Shown: one piece after another, positions 56,340-64,000 of the stretch
Layout: each line of letters starts with the position of its first letter
Numbering within the stretch: position 1 is the first letter of the stretch
Notes under the pieces: model-generated
Databases searched by the model: none
What the model was told of the DNA's origin: nothing
Seen by the model: only the letters and a program-made list of their open reading frames with translations
Position numbers and translations under genes: made by a program
Origin: Fidelibacterota bacterium
Lineage (GTDB): Bacteria > Pseudomonadota > Alphaproteobacteria > Rhodospirillales > Rhodospirillaceae
Direction of reading: 5' to 3'
NCBI GenBank assembly: GCA_947475295.1
Contig: CANJLF010000004.1
Location: forward strand, 107,889-171,888
Length of the DNA: 64,000 nt

Positions 56340-57689
56340 TTAGGCAACCACTTCGCTGACGGAATTTTGCACTTTCATTGCGCCGACGCCCCATTCACCC
56401 AGCTTCAGGCCCATGGCGCGCATCGCCGTGAGACCGACGGCGCTCCCTGGTCTGCCGTTGCCGTCGACATGGATGCCGGTCTTGATGGCGCCGCCGGCGG
56501 AGCCCGCCGTCATCATCGGAACGCCGCGCAGATCGTGCTTTTGTGCGAGATTCGATTCCGTGCCCGCGAACAACAGCGAGCGGTCGAGCAACGAACCATC
56601 GCCTTCCTTGAAGTCGGCCATGGACTTGACCGTGTACGCCCACGCTTCCATAGCGCGCGCGATGAACCAGGCGTTGGTGGGTTGATAGCCCAACTTCCCG
56701 TCGATCCCTTCTTCGTGCGTCGAGGCATGGTGAGGACGAGATTCACCATGGCGCGTCGTCGTCGATTGGGGTTCCGAATAAACCATGTTGAAGACGCGGG
56801 TCTGATTGCAAGCCAGCGCCATGACGGCAATGTCGACCATCAAATTGTGGCGCTTGCCCAGGTCGACCGAGTCAATGCCAGCAGGCGGTTCCTTCGGCGC
56901 GCCAGTGGGCACTTTGCACGCGAGAGCGGGCGCGGGCTTTTCCAACTGGATCTGGAGGCGGTTTTCCAAGCCACGAACCGCCGTGAAGTACTCGTCCAAC
57001 TTCGCGAGATCCGCGGCGCCCAACGTCTTACGCAGGCTGTCGCTCTGTTCTTTGACCACAGACAGCGTGCTCTTACGCGCCATAGTGTAGGCATCGGGCG
57101 TAAAGGTGGGCGAATTCGGATCCCGGAACTCCGGTCCAAAGATGCGCGTATAGAAGTCGGCCGGCGTGGTATCGGGCGGATTGATCTGATCGGCGCTGCG
57201 GAAGCTGACGCTCGATCGCGGATTGCCGGTCGCGGCAAGTCCGAGCACGGGGAAGCGCGTTGTCGCGCCGATTTCGTCTGCGATCAACACATCAAGGCTC
57301 GGCCGGGGCAGCACATCGCGCCCGGTGGGGGCTTCGCCCGACCGCGTGGCGACCCAGCCCGTGTAATGGCAAAGATTGGGCCGGCCGTCGGTGTTCACGT
57401 CAAAGTTCGTGAAGACGTTCACATGTTGTTGATAGCCCTTGAGCGCCGCGAGCTGTTCCGTCAGCTCGTAATTGGGGCCGATGGTCTTGGGGACGAAAAT
57501 CTGGCTGGTGATACCGCAGCCCCAGAGCCACGTTCCGAAACGCACGGGCATCGGCTCGCCGGAGGCAAGCGCATTGCCGTTGCTGTTGAGGAAACAATCG
57601 AGGTAAGGCAGAGCCACCGTGACGGCAGCGCCATTCATCATGCCGCGAAGGATACGGCGACGGCTTACATTGGTCATTTTACCGTACAT
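56340..57689 (-). CDS. DUF1552 protein with twin-arginine-like signal
   Basis: 449 residues from ATG 57689, with GGGAG six bases upstream. SRRRILRGMMNGAAVTVALPYLD is a Tat-type signal with the DUF1552 N-terminal pattern. Further family landmarks are FGTWLWGCGI, LPRPSLDVLIADEIG, SVSFRSADQINPP, ALACNQTRVFNMVYSEP and LLFAGTESNLAQKHDLRGVP. DUF1552 proteins occur with DUF1592-type cytochrome proteins in secreted oxidative systems, best known from Planctomycetes and Myxobacteria; the reaction is not known. It starts one codon downstream of the DUF1592 stop. Confidence 0.9.
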   Translation of the reverse strand: MYGKMTNVSRRRILRGMMNGAAVTVALPYLDCFLNSNGNALASGEPMPVRFGTWLWGCGITSQIFVPKTIGPNYELTEQLAALKGYQQHVNVFTNFDVNTDGRPNLCHYTGWVATRSGEAPTGRDVLPRPSLDVLIADEIGATTRFPVLGLAATGNPRSSVSFRSADQINPPDTTPADFYTRIFGPEFRDPNSPTFTPDAYTMARKSTLSVVKEQSDSLRKTLGAADLAKLDEYFTAVRGLENRLQIQLEKPAPALACKVPTGAPKEPPAGIDSVDLGKRHNLMVDIAVMALACNQTRVFNMVYSEPQSTTTRHGESRPHHASTHEEGIDGKLGYQPTNAWFIARAMEAWAYTVKSMADFKEGDGSLLDRSLLFAGTESNLAQKHDLRGVPMMTAGSAGGAIKTGIHVDGNGRPGSAVGLTAMRAMGLKLGEWGVGAMKVQNSVSEVVA

Positions 57690-57691
57690 GT

Positions 57692-59350
57692 TTAGCTCCC
57701 TTGTTTTTGAACGCTTGATGAAGCGTTCGATGCTTCCTTAGTAGGTACTTTCGCAGAGCGATCTTCGACATTGTAGAACGCATCGTTGATCGCAATTGTT
57801 TGCATCAAATGTCTCACGCGATATCCACTATTGATGAAGTCCTCGTTCAAGCTCTTTACCAACGCCTCGTCGTTGCTGTCGAGCGGGCGGCCCAACGCAT
57901 AACCCAACATGCGCTGCGTCAGGCAGCTGGTAGCTTTCGGGCTGTCGTGCAGCGCTTTCGATAAGCCAACCGCGTCGGAGAACTGCACGCCTTCCAAATC
58001 GCCGCGCGCGTCGATCGGCGCCTTTTGCTCTTCCGCGCGATAGAAACCAGCACCGTCGAAGTTCTCCATCCCAAGTCCCATGGGATCGGTAATCTTATGG
58101 CAGCCGGCGCAAACCGGATTGCTGCGATGCGCCTCCAGACGGTCGCGGCTGGTCTTTAGCGACGGGTCTGGATTTGTAAGCTTGCTGAAATCCACGTTCG
58201 CCGGCGGATCAGGAACCTTCTGACACAGAAATATTTCGCGGATGGCCTTACCGCGGCGCGTGGGTGAGGTACGTCCCGGCTGCGCGTAAAGCGCCGTGAA
58301 ACTGACGTGCGTGAGAATACCCGCGTGCGGATCGTTCGCCGGGAATTCGTAAGGGACCCACTCATCGGGTTTGTCGATCCTCACGCCGTAGATGGAGCCA
58401 AGATCGTTGGTCAGGAATGTCTTACGCGTCGTGAAAATATCGCGGAAATCGGCATCATCACGGACGATAGCCGCCACCGTACGCAGCGTCTGCTCGCGCG
58501 CATCGACCGAGACCTTGTAGGTGAACGTCGGGAAGGTCGTTGCGTCCTTCGAGAGCGTCTCGAAATTTTCGAACACCAACATGTCATCGAAGAAATTGCG
58601 CACACCAGCCTGAAGACGGGGCGACGCAACCATGCGTTCAACCTGCGCCTGCAGACCCTTCGGCGTGTTGAGCGCGCCGCTTTCCGCTGCATTCAGCAGG
58701 GCGTCGTCGGGATAGGAATTCCACAACAGCAAGCTTAGGCGCGCTGCCTTGCCGTATGCGGTCAGAGTCGTTTTGCCCCGCACCGTCTGCGTCGGCTGGG
58801 TAACGTAGAGAAATTCCGGAGCAATCAACATCGCCGACATCGACACGGCCAAACCGCGATAAAAGTCGTGAATGGACTCAGCGTTTTGATTCGCGGCCTT
58901 CACATAGGCCTTGGTTTCCGCGGTCGTGAGAGGGCGCCGGAACAGCACACGGCCAATCCTTGTGAGCGTTTCTTGGGCGCAAGCGTCATCCGCCGCCGTG
59001 TTGGACTTTGGCCTACACGTGATCAGAAAATCCCGGTTCTCGCGACCGGTCACCTGGTCGGCGACGAGGCGCGCGGCATTGTCGAATTGATCGAGGGCGC
59101 CGGCCGTCATGGTCGCGTGGCTGGATCCCACGGCAACAAGGCCCTGCACGCGCGGAATGGGGGCAAACCGCGGCGCAAGCTTCAAGCCGGGGCCAAAGAC
59201 GACCTTGAGCGTATTGACGTATTGGTCTTCGGTGATGAGGCGCGCCGCGGGCACGCCGACCGAAGCTACATGATCGGCGCCGTGACCCGCCGTTCCCAGC
59301 AACGCCGCGCCGAGGACCGCTAACGTACCAAATAAAGAGGCCTTGTTCAT
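57692..59350 (-). CDS. DUF1592-type protein with a c-type haem motif
   Basis: 552 residues with a signal peptide (ending GHG-AD). The usual chain of PSCyt-type domains is visible: DUF1587/DUF1595-like N-terminal part (RIGRVLFRRPLTTAETKAY), DUF1592 (LSLLLWNSYPDDALLNAA), DUF1588 (ILTHVSFTALYAQPGRTSPTRRG) and DUF1585 near the end (SCLTQRMLGYALGRPL). One haem motif CAGCH lies near residue 410, followed by DPMGLGMENFD. This suggests a periplasmic electron-transfer protein. It is 5 bp downstream of the 391-residue gene and 2 bp before DUF1552. Confidence 0.9.
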   Translation of the reverse strand: MNKASLFGTLAVLGAALLGTAGHGADHVASVGVPAARLITEDQYVNTLKVVFGPGLKLAPRFAPIPRVQGLVAVGSSHATMTAGALDQFDNAARLVADQVTGRENRDFLITCRPKSNTAADDACAQETLTRIGRVLFRRPLTTAETKAYVKAANQNAESIHDFYRGLAVSMSAMLIAPEFLYVTQPTQTVRGKTTLTAYGKAARLSLLLWNSYPDDALLNAAESGALNTPKGLQAQVERMVASPRLQAGVRNFFDDMLVFENFETLSKDATTFPTFTYKVSVDAREQTLRTVAAIVRDDADFRDIFTTRKTFLTNDLGSIYGVRIDKPDEWVPYEFPANDPHAGILTHVSFTALYAQPGRTSPTRRGKAIREIFLCQKVPDPPANVDFSKLTNPDPSLKTSRDRLEAHRSNPVCAGCHKITDPMGLGMENFDGAGFYRAEEQKAPIDARGDLEGVQFSDAVGLSKALHDSPKATSCLTQRMLGYALGRPLDSNDEALVKSLNEDFINSGYRVRHLMQTIAINDAFYNVEDRSAKVPTKEASNASSSVQKQGS

Positions 59351-59355
59351 TTAAC

Positions 59356-60531
59356 CTACTTAACCTCCAGCGGACTTTTAGCCGACGCGACCTGTACATC
59401 TGCGTTCGCAGATGACGGCGCATTGTCGCTGATTTCTTTTTCTTCCGGCGTTTCGCGAATGATGAACGCCTTCACGAGTTGATAGTCGTAGGAGGCGGAG
59501 ATGGCCGTGCACTTTCCGGTCTTCGGATCCTTGTACCCATCAGCGTTCCGATGCATGGAGCGGTACAGAGAAGGTCCGCTTGCGGTCGCCGTGATGGAGT
59601 GGATGCCATTGGTCTTCGCCCAGTAGCGGTAGAGGCGCTCGACATCGTGATAACCCGCCAGCACGGCCGTGGGGTGGTCGCCGTCCTTCAGGTTGATTTT
59701 TATGCGCGCATTCATGAACGCGCGTATGCCCCAATCGCCGGGACCCGGGTACTGCGCGATGTCGAGGTTCGGCATCTCATCGCTGATGAGGACGCCATTC
59801 ACGATCTTGGCCTTCACGTGGAAGATATAAGCGCTCGCTTTCTCATCCATACGTTGGCTGAGATTGGGAATGAATACGCCAGAAGGGCCTTGGGAAACTT
59901 TGTCCAGCCCGTGCGCGATCGTCACGTCAACACTTTCGTCATTCTTTTCGTCATCAACGCCGGTGACCTCGAATACAAGCCTGTTGACCATCTTTGTCAA
60001 AAGCTGGGAGTTAGCCATGGCATCCGCGTCGCCGTGGGGACGCATCCCGGTAATGCAGGCCATCGAGCGATAGTATTGGTTATCAATGCCGGTTTCGCCG
60101 TCGGGCGATGTGAATTTGCTGTGTTTGCACGTGCGATCAGTCGCGCGGCCATCTTTTGTGCCGTCAAGGTTGAAGCCGTAGCTGATCTTTCCCTGCCCTT
60201 CGGGGAACGGGATCGGATCTTCGACTAGTTCCGGCGAGTAGGTGTCGATTTCGCCGTTAGGACCACGTGCACGCATTTCGAAGCCGGCGTACTTCTTAAT
60301 CTGGGCTTCCTGCTCTTCCTTGGTCTTGAATTGGGCTTTGAAATTCGCGCGGCCGTCCGAGCCGAGCCCCTGGGGGCACTCGACCTTGTTATCCGGCGTG
60401 AAGGTTCCTGAATGGTGCCAGCCTGTCACAACAAATCCCAGTGTCTTGGCACTGGCGACGCTGGAATATGACAGAGACGCGGCTGCCACAACCCCTAGAC
60501 CAAGAATCTTCCAAAGATACTGTTTTGACAT
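59356..60531 (-). CDS. Secreted protein of unrecognised family, copy B (391 residues)
   Basis: 391 residues from ATG 60531, with GGAGG six bases upstream; the longer frame to 60663 is non-coding. A signal peptide ends ASA-KT. The mature part begins LGFVVTGWHHSGTFTPDNK and has four Cys conserved in the paralogue (VEC, RTC, MAC, GKC), which may form two disulfides. Conserved blocks include KISYGFNLDGTKDG, VTIAHGLDK, HDVERLYRYWAK and HRNADGYKDP. I recognise no catalytic motif or named family. Five bases separate it from the DUF1592 gene. The matching gene at 62400 has exactly the same length. Confidence 0.8.
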   Translation of the reverse strand: MSKQYLWKILGLGVVAAASLSYSSVASAKTLGFVVTGWHHSGTFTPDNKVECPQGLGSDGRANFKAQFKTKEEQEAQIKKYAGFEMRARGPNGEIDTYSPELVEDPIPFPEGQGKISYGFNLDGTKDGRATDRTCKHSKFTSPDGETGIDNQYYRSMACITGMRPHGDADAMANSQLLTKMVNRLVFEVTGVDDEKNDESVDVTIAHGLDKVSQGPSGVFIPNLSQRMDEKASAYIFHVKAKIVNGVLISDEMPNLDIAQYPGPGDWGIRAFMNARIKINLKDGDHPTAVLAGYHDVERLYRYWAKTNGIHSITATASGPSLYRSMHRNADGYKDPKTGKCTAISASYDYQLVKAFIIRETPEEKEISDNAPSSANADVQVASAKSPLEVK

Positions 60532-60716
60532 CTTAAACCTCCACGACTTCGCCACCTCGGGGCAGGCATACCCCGACCGGAACTCCCTGCCCAACGTATT
60601 GCACTTTCTCAAGCCAACAAGCTTTCTGTCAATTTTAAATGTGTAATTTTTGCACTGCAGCATTTGCCTGGTAGCCCAAAACCGCGATAGTTACATCGCG
60701 CTTGGGGAGCCTCGTT

Positions 60717-60990
60717 TTACTGCAAAATCAGCTTTTGCACGCGCCAGTTGGAGCTCTCAGCAACCTAAAGCAGATGCTCCGTGGGGCATGCGGGCTGATG
60801 GGCGCGGGAACCGTCCGAGCTGGCGGCCCACACGTCCAGTGAGGCCCAGAACCTTGCCGTTGAACGCCTTACTGGTCATATCGGGCGGCACATCGATCTG
60901 GAACTTGCGCGGGAACCTGCCGTCGGTGTTGAACACCTGAACGCGGTGGTTCGAACGATCGCCGACATGGATGTTGTCGTTCTTGGGAAC
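60717..60990 (-). pseudogene. Decayed relic of an NHL-repeat (beta-propeller) gene
   Basis: Reading the minus strand, fragments align with the intact gene at 63798-64000: NDNIHVGDRSNHRVQVFN, then FNGKVLGLTGRVGRQLG, a frame change, AHQPACPTEHLL, a TAG, and VAESSNWRVQKLILQ with the same stop (TAA 60717-60719). The intact ending is VAETSNWRVQKLILQ. The relic therefore has at least one frameshift and one stop. It occupies the same place relative to the 391-residue gene as the intact copy does in the other module. Confidence 0.85.
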
Positions 60991-61012
60991 TCAGCCATCG
61001 CTAGATATGAGT

Positions 61013-61046
61013 GGGGCCCAGCATGCTGATTTGCGTGCTGGGCCCC
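61013..61046 (-). terminator. GC-rich hairpin after the second secreted-repeat gene
   Basis: GGGGCCCAGCA pairs with TGCTGGGCCCC around a 12-base loop, 25 bp past the stop. Arms and flanks (CTCTAAATCAA) match the hairpin at 54921-54949. Confidence 0.7.
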
Positions 61047-61071
61047 GGGACTCTAAATCAAAGGCGCGTAA

Positions 61072-62394
61072 CTATCTGGAAGCGGCACGCACTTGCGTCG
61101 TCTTTGAGTGATTGATGTCGTAGCCGCCGGCATCGATGGACTCCCATTGGCCGGAGACTCGGATTCCGATTAAGTCGCCCTCCATCATTCCGGGGCGGTC
61201 TTCATACTTATAGGTGAACACCGGCACGCCCATGTAGGCCCAGGCCTGCTTTCCGGGCGTACCTTCGGGCGCGCGCACGGGCGCCCATTGGTCTTGCAAC
61301 GTGACAACCGACCAGACCTTTCCGTCGCCTTTAGCGCCTTCCGCGGCCAAGACCGGACGCCATGTATCGGCGCAGGTGGGCACGTTGCCGCAGTTGAACG
61401 TCCACCAGTGCGAACGTTGGTCCGGCGTGTCGCAAGCGGTATGGAGGCCCGAACCGCCGTTCTCGTCCTTCTCGTTGCAGCTAAAGACATATAGCGTCCA
61501 GCCTCTGCTGTCGGTGAACTTCGGGCCTACAACTGTATCGTAGACCTTAATCACGTCAGGCATCGGCGTGAGCGGTGCCAAGAGCGCAACTTCCCAGCCC
61601 GGCTGGCCATTGCCTCTGTAATCTCCCGGGTATACGTCGCGGGCAAAAGTATAAAGCGGCTTGCCATTGATGGCCCATTGACGCGCGCCGTCCGCGCGCC
61701 TCGGGGCAGTCCAGCCGCCCTGTTCCTTGGCGACTTCAGGCGCCAAGACGGGATGCCATTTGGTCGCACACGCGCCCTCGCAGTTTGACTTTCCATTCGT
61801 ATCGGCAGCGGACGTATACAGCGTCAGTTTCTTTTCGGCTGTTGTCAGGATGCGCGCGGTTGTGACTTGGCCAATAAGCACTTCCGGAGGAAGAATCACG
61901 GGCACCGTAAGGGCCCTAAAATCCCCACGCCCTCCCAAACTCAGTAAGTTCGTTTCACCTGGGTGAAAATCTTTGACCGAGGTGTACAGCGGCCGGCCAC
62001 TGTAGGCCCATTGCTTCAATCCGTCGGGGCGGTCGATAATCGTCCACTGACCCACCGGCTTACTGTTGGCGTCCGCCGCGACTATCGGCGTCTGGCCCAA
62101 GCATGTGGGACGATTATCATGGTTTGGGAACGCGAATGGGTCGCCGTGGCCTTCGATCCCCCGAAGTACTATTTTATCGGTGCACTTCGACTCTCCCGGC
62201 TTGTTATCAAAACCCGCCGTATAGATCGTCTTGCCGTTTTTGTCGGCGTACACCACACCATCAATCGTGTTCTGAAGTGTGATGCCCTGCGGCCGCGGCT
62301 CTTCTTTCAGTTGGAGCTCGGCGGCGGACGCCGCGTTTCCCAGCAACGTCGCGCTGAGAAGGCTTATGGTAGCAAACAGAACCGACCTTTTCAT
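61072..62394 (-). CDS. Secreted-repeat protein (COG4315/Lipoprotein_15-like), copy A
   Basis: 440 residues with a signal peptide (ending ASA-AE). Same three-repeat plan as the 54975 product, with shared strings such as DRPDGLKQWAYSGRPLYTS, LTLYTSAADTNGKS, KEQGGWT and PGDYRGNGQPGWEVAL. Conserved Cys pairs suggest disulfides in the periplasm. The gene starts 5 bp after the 391-residue gene stop, so the two are cotranscribed. Function unknown. Confidence 0.83.
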   Translation of the reverse strand: MKRSVLFATISLLSATLLGNAASAAELQLKEEPRPQGITLQNTIDGVVYADKNGKTIYTAGFDNKPGESKCTDKIVLRGIEGHGDPFAFPNHDNRPTCLGQTPIVAADANSKPVGQWTIIDRPDGLKQWAYSGRPLYTSVKDFHPGETNLLSLGGRGDFRALTVPVILPPEVLIGQVTTARILTTAEKKLTLYTSAADTNGKSNCEGACATKWHPVLAPEVAKEQGGWTAPRRADGARQWAINGKPLYTFARDVYPGDYRGNGQPGWEVALLAPLTPMPDVIKVYDTVVGPKFTDSRGWTLYVFSCNEKDENGGSGLHTACDTPDQRSHWWTFNCGNVPTCADTWRPVLAAEGAKGDGKVWSVVTLQDQWAPVRAPEGTPGKQAWAYMGVPVFTYKYEDRPGMMEGDLIGIRVSGQWESIDAGGYDINHSKTTQVRAASR

Positions 62395-62399
62395 GGAAC

Positions 62400-63575
62400 T
62401 TACTGAGCCTCCGTAACGAGCGCGACTTTTACATCGGCGGGCACATCCGCAGGCGTATCGGACAGCACGTTGGCGCTAATGTCTTTTTCTTCCGGCGTTT
62501 CGTGAACGATGAATGCCTTAGTGAGTTCCCAGTCGTAAGACGCCGAGATCGCCGTGCACTTGCCGGTGACCGGGTCCTTGTAACCATCCGCATTCCGATG
62601 CAGCGAGCGATAGAACGAAGCTGGGCTTGAATTGGAGGTGATCGCATGTTGACCGACGGTTTTCGCCCAGTAGCGATAGTAGCGCTCCACATCGTGGTAG
62701 CCGCCAACCACCGCTTTCGCGTGGTCGCCGGCCAGCGTGATCTTTAAGCGCGCATCCTTAAACGCGCGCACGCCCCACTCCCCAGGACCCGACATCTGAA
62801 CGACTTCGAGGCTAGGCATCACGTCGGTGGTGAGGATGCCGTTTACGATCTTTGCCTTCGCATGAAAGATAAAATCTTTCGCTTTCTCATCCATGCGCTG
62901 GCTGAGATGGGGGATAAACTCGCCGGTGGGACCCTGGAGAACCTTGTCGAGCCCGTGGGCGATCGTCACCTCGACCTGGTCGTCATTGGCTTCGTCGTCG
63001 ACGCCCGTGATCTCTATAACTATTCGATTGACGACCTTCGAGATAAGCTGGGTATTCGCCATGCCATCTGAGTCACCGCCCGGACGCATCCCTTTAACGC
63101 AGGCCATGGTCTGATATATTTGGTTGTCGATCGCCGGCTCGCCCTCGGGCGATGTGAACTTGGCATGGGCGCAGGTGCGATTGGTCGCTTGGCCATTCTT
63201 CGTGCCGTCAAGGTTAAAGCCATAGCTGACCTTGCCCTGTCCTTCGCGGTACGGGAGCGAATCTTCAACCATTTGCGGCACGTAAATGTCGCTTTCGCCG
63301 TTAGGGCCGCGGAAGGTCCATTCGATGTCGGCGAACTTGTCGATATGGGCGTCTTGCTCTTCCTTGGTCTTGAACTGGGCGCGGAAATTATCGCGATGGC
63401 CGTAGGCGAGACCGTCCGGGCACTCTATCTTGTTATCCGGCGTGAACTGGCCGGAGTAGTGCCAATTCGTCAGAACAAATCCCAAGGTCTTGGCGCTGGC
63501 GACGCCGGAATACGTCAGCGACGCAGTGGCCACAAAGCCCAGACCGACTGTCTTCCAAAAATCCCGTCTCGCCAT
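62400..63575 (-). CDS. Secreted protein of unrecognised family, copy A (391 residues)
   Basis: 391 residues, same length as copy B and similar end to end (LGFVLTNWHYSGQFTPDNK, KVSYGFNLDGTKNG, VTIAHGLDK, HDVERYYRYWAK, HRNADGYKDP). The signal peptide ends ASA-KT. Four conserved Cys are retained. The N-terminus MARRDFWKTVGLG carries a weak twin-arginine-like pair. In this module it is followed directly by the secreted-repeat gene, without DUF1552/DUF1592. Confidence 0.8.
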   Translation of the reverse strand: MARRDFWKTVGLGFVATASLTYSGVASAKTLGFVLTNWHYSGQFTPDNKIECPDGLAYGHRDNFRAQFKTKEEQDAHIDKFADIEWTFRGPNGESDIYVPQMVEDSLPYREGQGKVSYGFNLDGTKNGQATNRTCAHAKFTSPEGEPAIDNQIYQTMACVKGMRPGGDSDGMANTQLISKVVNRIVIEITGVDDEANDDQVEVTIAHGLDKVLQGPTGEFIPHLSQRMDEKAKDFIFHAKAKIVNGILTTDVMPSLEVVQMSGPGEWGVRAFKDARLKITLAGDHAKAVVGGYHDVERYYRYWAKTVGQHAITSNSSPASFYRSLHRNADGYKDPVTGKCTAISASYDWELTKAFIVHETPEEKDISANVLSDTPADVPADVKVALVTEAQ

Positions 63576-63751
63576 CTAATCCTCCACAACACTAGAGATA
63601 GGGCGTACCAAGCAGGCATCTCCCCAACCCATTTTACGTCGAGGGTATGGGATCCCGACACGCCAGCATCATCATATTACATTGAGTATATTTGTTTATA
63701 TTAATTCCGCAAATTGTGCGCCGCAGCATCCATCCATTTTGTTGTGCGTGA

Positions 63752-63784
63752 CCCCAAGCCGCGACGCTATATCGCGGCTTGGGG
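63752..63784 (-). terminator. Hairpin after the NHL-repeat gene
   Basis: CCCCAAGCCGCGA pairs perfectly with TCGCGGCTTGGGG around a seven-base loop, 14 bp past the stop. A degraded version stands at about 60676-60706 beside the relic. Confidence 0.75.
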
Positions 63785-63797
63785 TTCCTCGTTTTCA

Positions 63798-64000
63798 TTA
63801 CTGCAGGATCAGCTTCTGAACGCGCCAGTTGGAGGTTTCTGCCACATAGATCAGTTTTTCGGACGGGCATGCGATCGCATGGGCGCCGGAGAAGGAACCC
63901 AGCTGACGGCCAGACTTGCCGATGACGCCCAGAACCTTGCCGTTCAAATCAAGTTTAAAGATGCGTCCGGGGAACGTGGATTCGCCCAGGAAGATCACAT
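63798..64000 (-). CDS. NHL-repeat beta-propeller protein, C-terminal part (5' end outside window)
   Basis: Only the last 67 codons are in the window; the frame is open to the edge. NHL-type landmarks are FPGRIFKLDLNGKVLGVIG, GRQLGSFSGAHAIACP and YVAETSNWRVQKL. Such propellers are often secreted binding domains. It is the first visible gene of the minus-strand module and has a decayed twin at 60717-60990. Confidence 0.8.
   Translation of the reverse strand, partial: VIFLGESTFPGRIFKLDLNGKVLGVIGKSGRQLGSFSGAHAIACPSEKLIYVAETSNWRVQKLILQ

Overview
The window is chromosomal DNA of a GC-rich Gram-negative bacterium, most likely an alphaproteobacterium. The evidence is the elongation factor P/inositol monophosphatase neighbourhood, a DUF1013 (TrcR-type) regulator, DUF1192 and DUF465 small proteins, a zinc-free L31 ribosomal protein, SCO/PCu(A)C copper chaperones and four TonB-dependent receptors. 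I cannot name the genus. I see no insertion sequence, prophage, CRISPR array, rRNA or tRNA gene.

Layout. 1-5.9 kb (+): the 3' end of efp, an IMPase, then an envelope cluster of a Pro/Ala-rich OmpA-like protein, a MotA/TolQ-type channel, an OmpA-type partner and a small coupled gene. 5.9-12.9 kb (-): an iron locus read from a two-component system (RR-HK) through two tandem copies of a two-gene membrane module to a siderophore receptor and a PiuC-type hydroxylase. 13.2-17.8 kb (+): rpmE and two tandem class III cyclase-like genes, the first without a metal-binding Asp, the second interrupted by an in-frame TAG. 17.8-21.8 kb (-): a copper module (DUF2946 protein, receptor, SCO, PCu(A)C). 21.9-27.8 kb: two MDR-type quinone oxidoreductases, DUF1192, TrcR, two DUF465 proteins (one only 55 codons), a degenerate GGDEF-like protein, and a small DUF2239-like protein behind two CCCGGG-centred operator-like sites.

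27.9-41.7 kb (mostly -): a receptor with a Tat-type secreted partner, an acyl-CoA dehydrogenase/nitroreductase pair, then a secreted beta-helix protein, a CehA/PHP-like secreted protein, a large receptor and a CapA-family protein. 42.1-48.5 kb: a 52-codon remnant of a response regulator, a degenerate CapA-like protein coupled to a HupE/UreJ-like protein, a single-domain response regulator related to the remnant, an alpha-hydroxy-acid oxidase and a TPR + 2OG-Fe(II) oxygenase fusion. 48.6-54.5 kb: a DUF1080 protein, then a glutaryl-CoA-dehydrogenase-like enzyme, a FadR/GntR regulator, a class III CoA-transferase and a Tat-exported M28-like hydrolase.

54.9-64.0 kb (-) is the most unusual part: a duplicated secreted module. 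Each copy has a secreted-repeat (COG4315/Lipoprotein_15-like) protein and an unrecognised 391-residue secreted protein, with an NHL-type beta-propeller gene upstream. In one copy the propeller is intact and runs off the window. In the other it is a decayed relic, and a DUF1552/DUF1592 pair sits between the other two genes. Similar GC-rich hairpins follow both copies. All calls come from reading the sequence; no database search was run.
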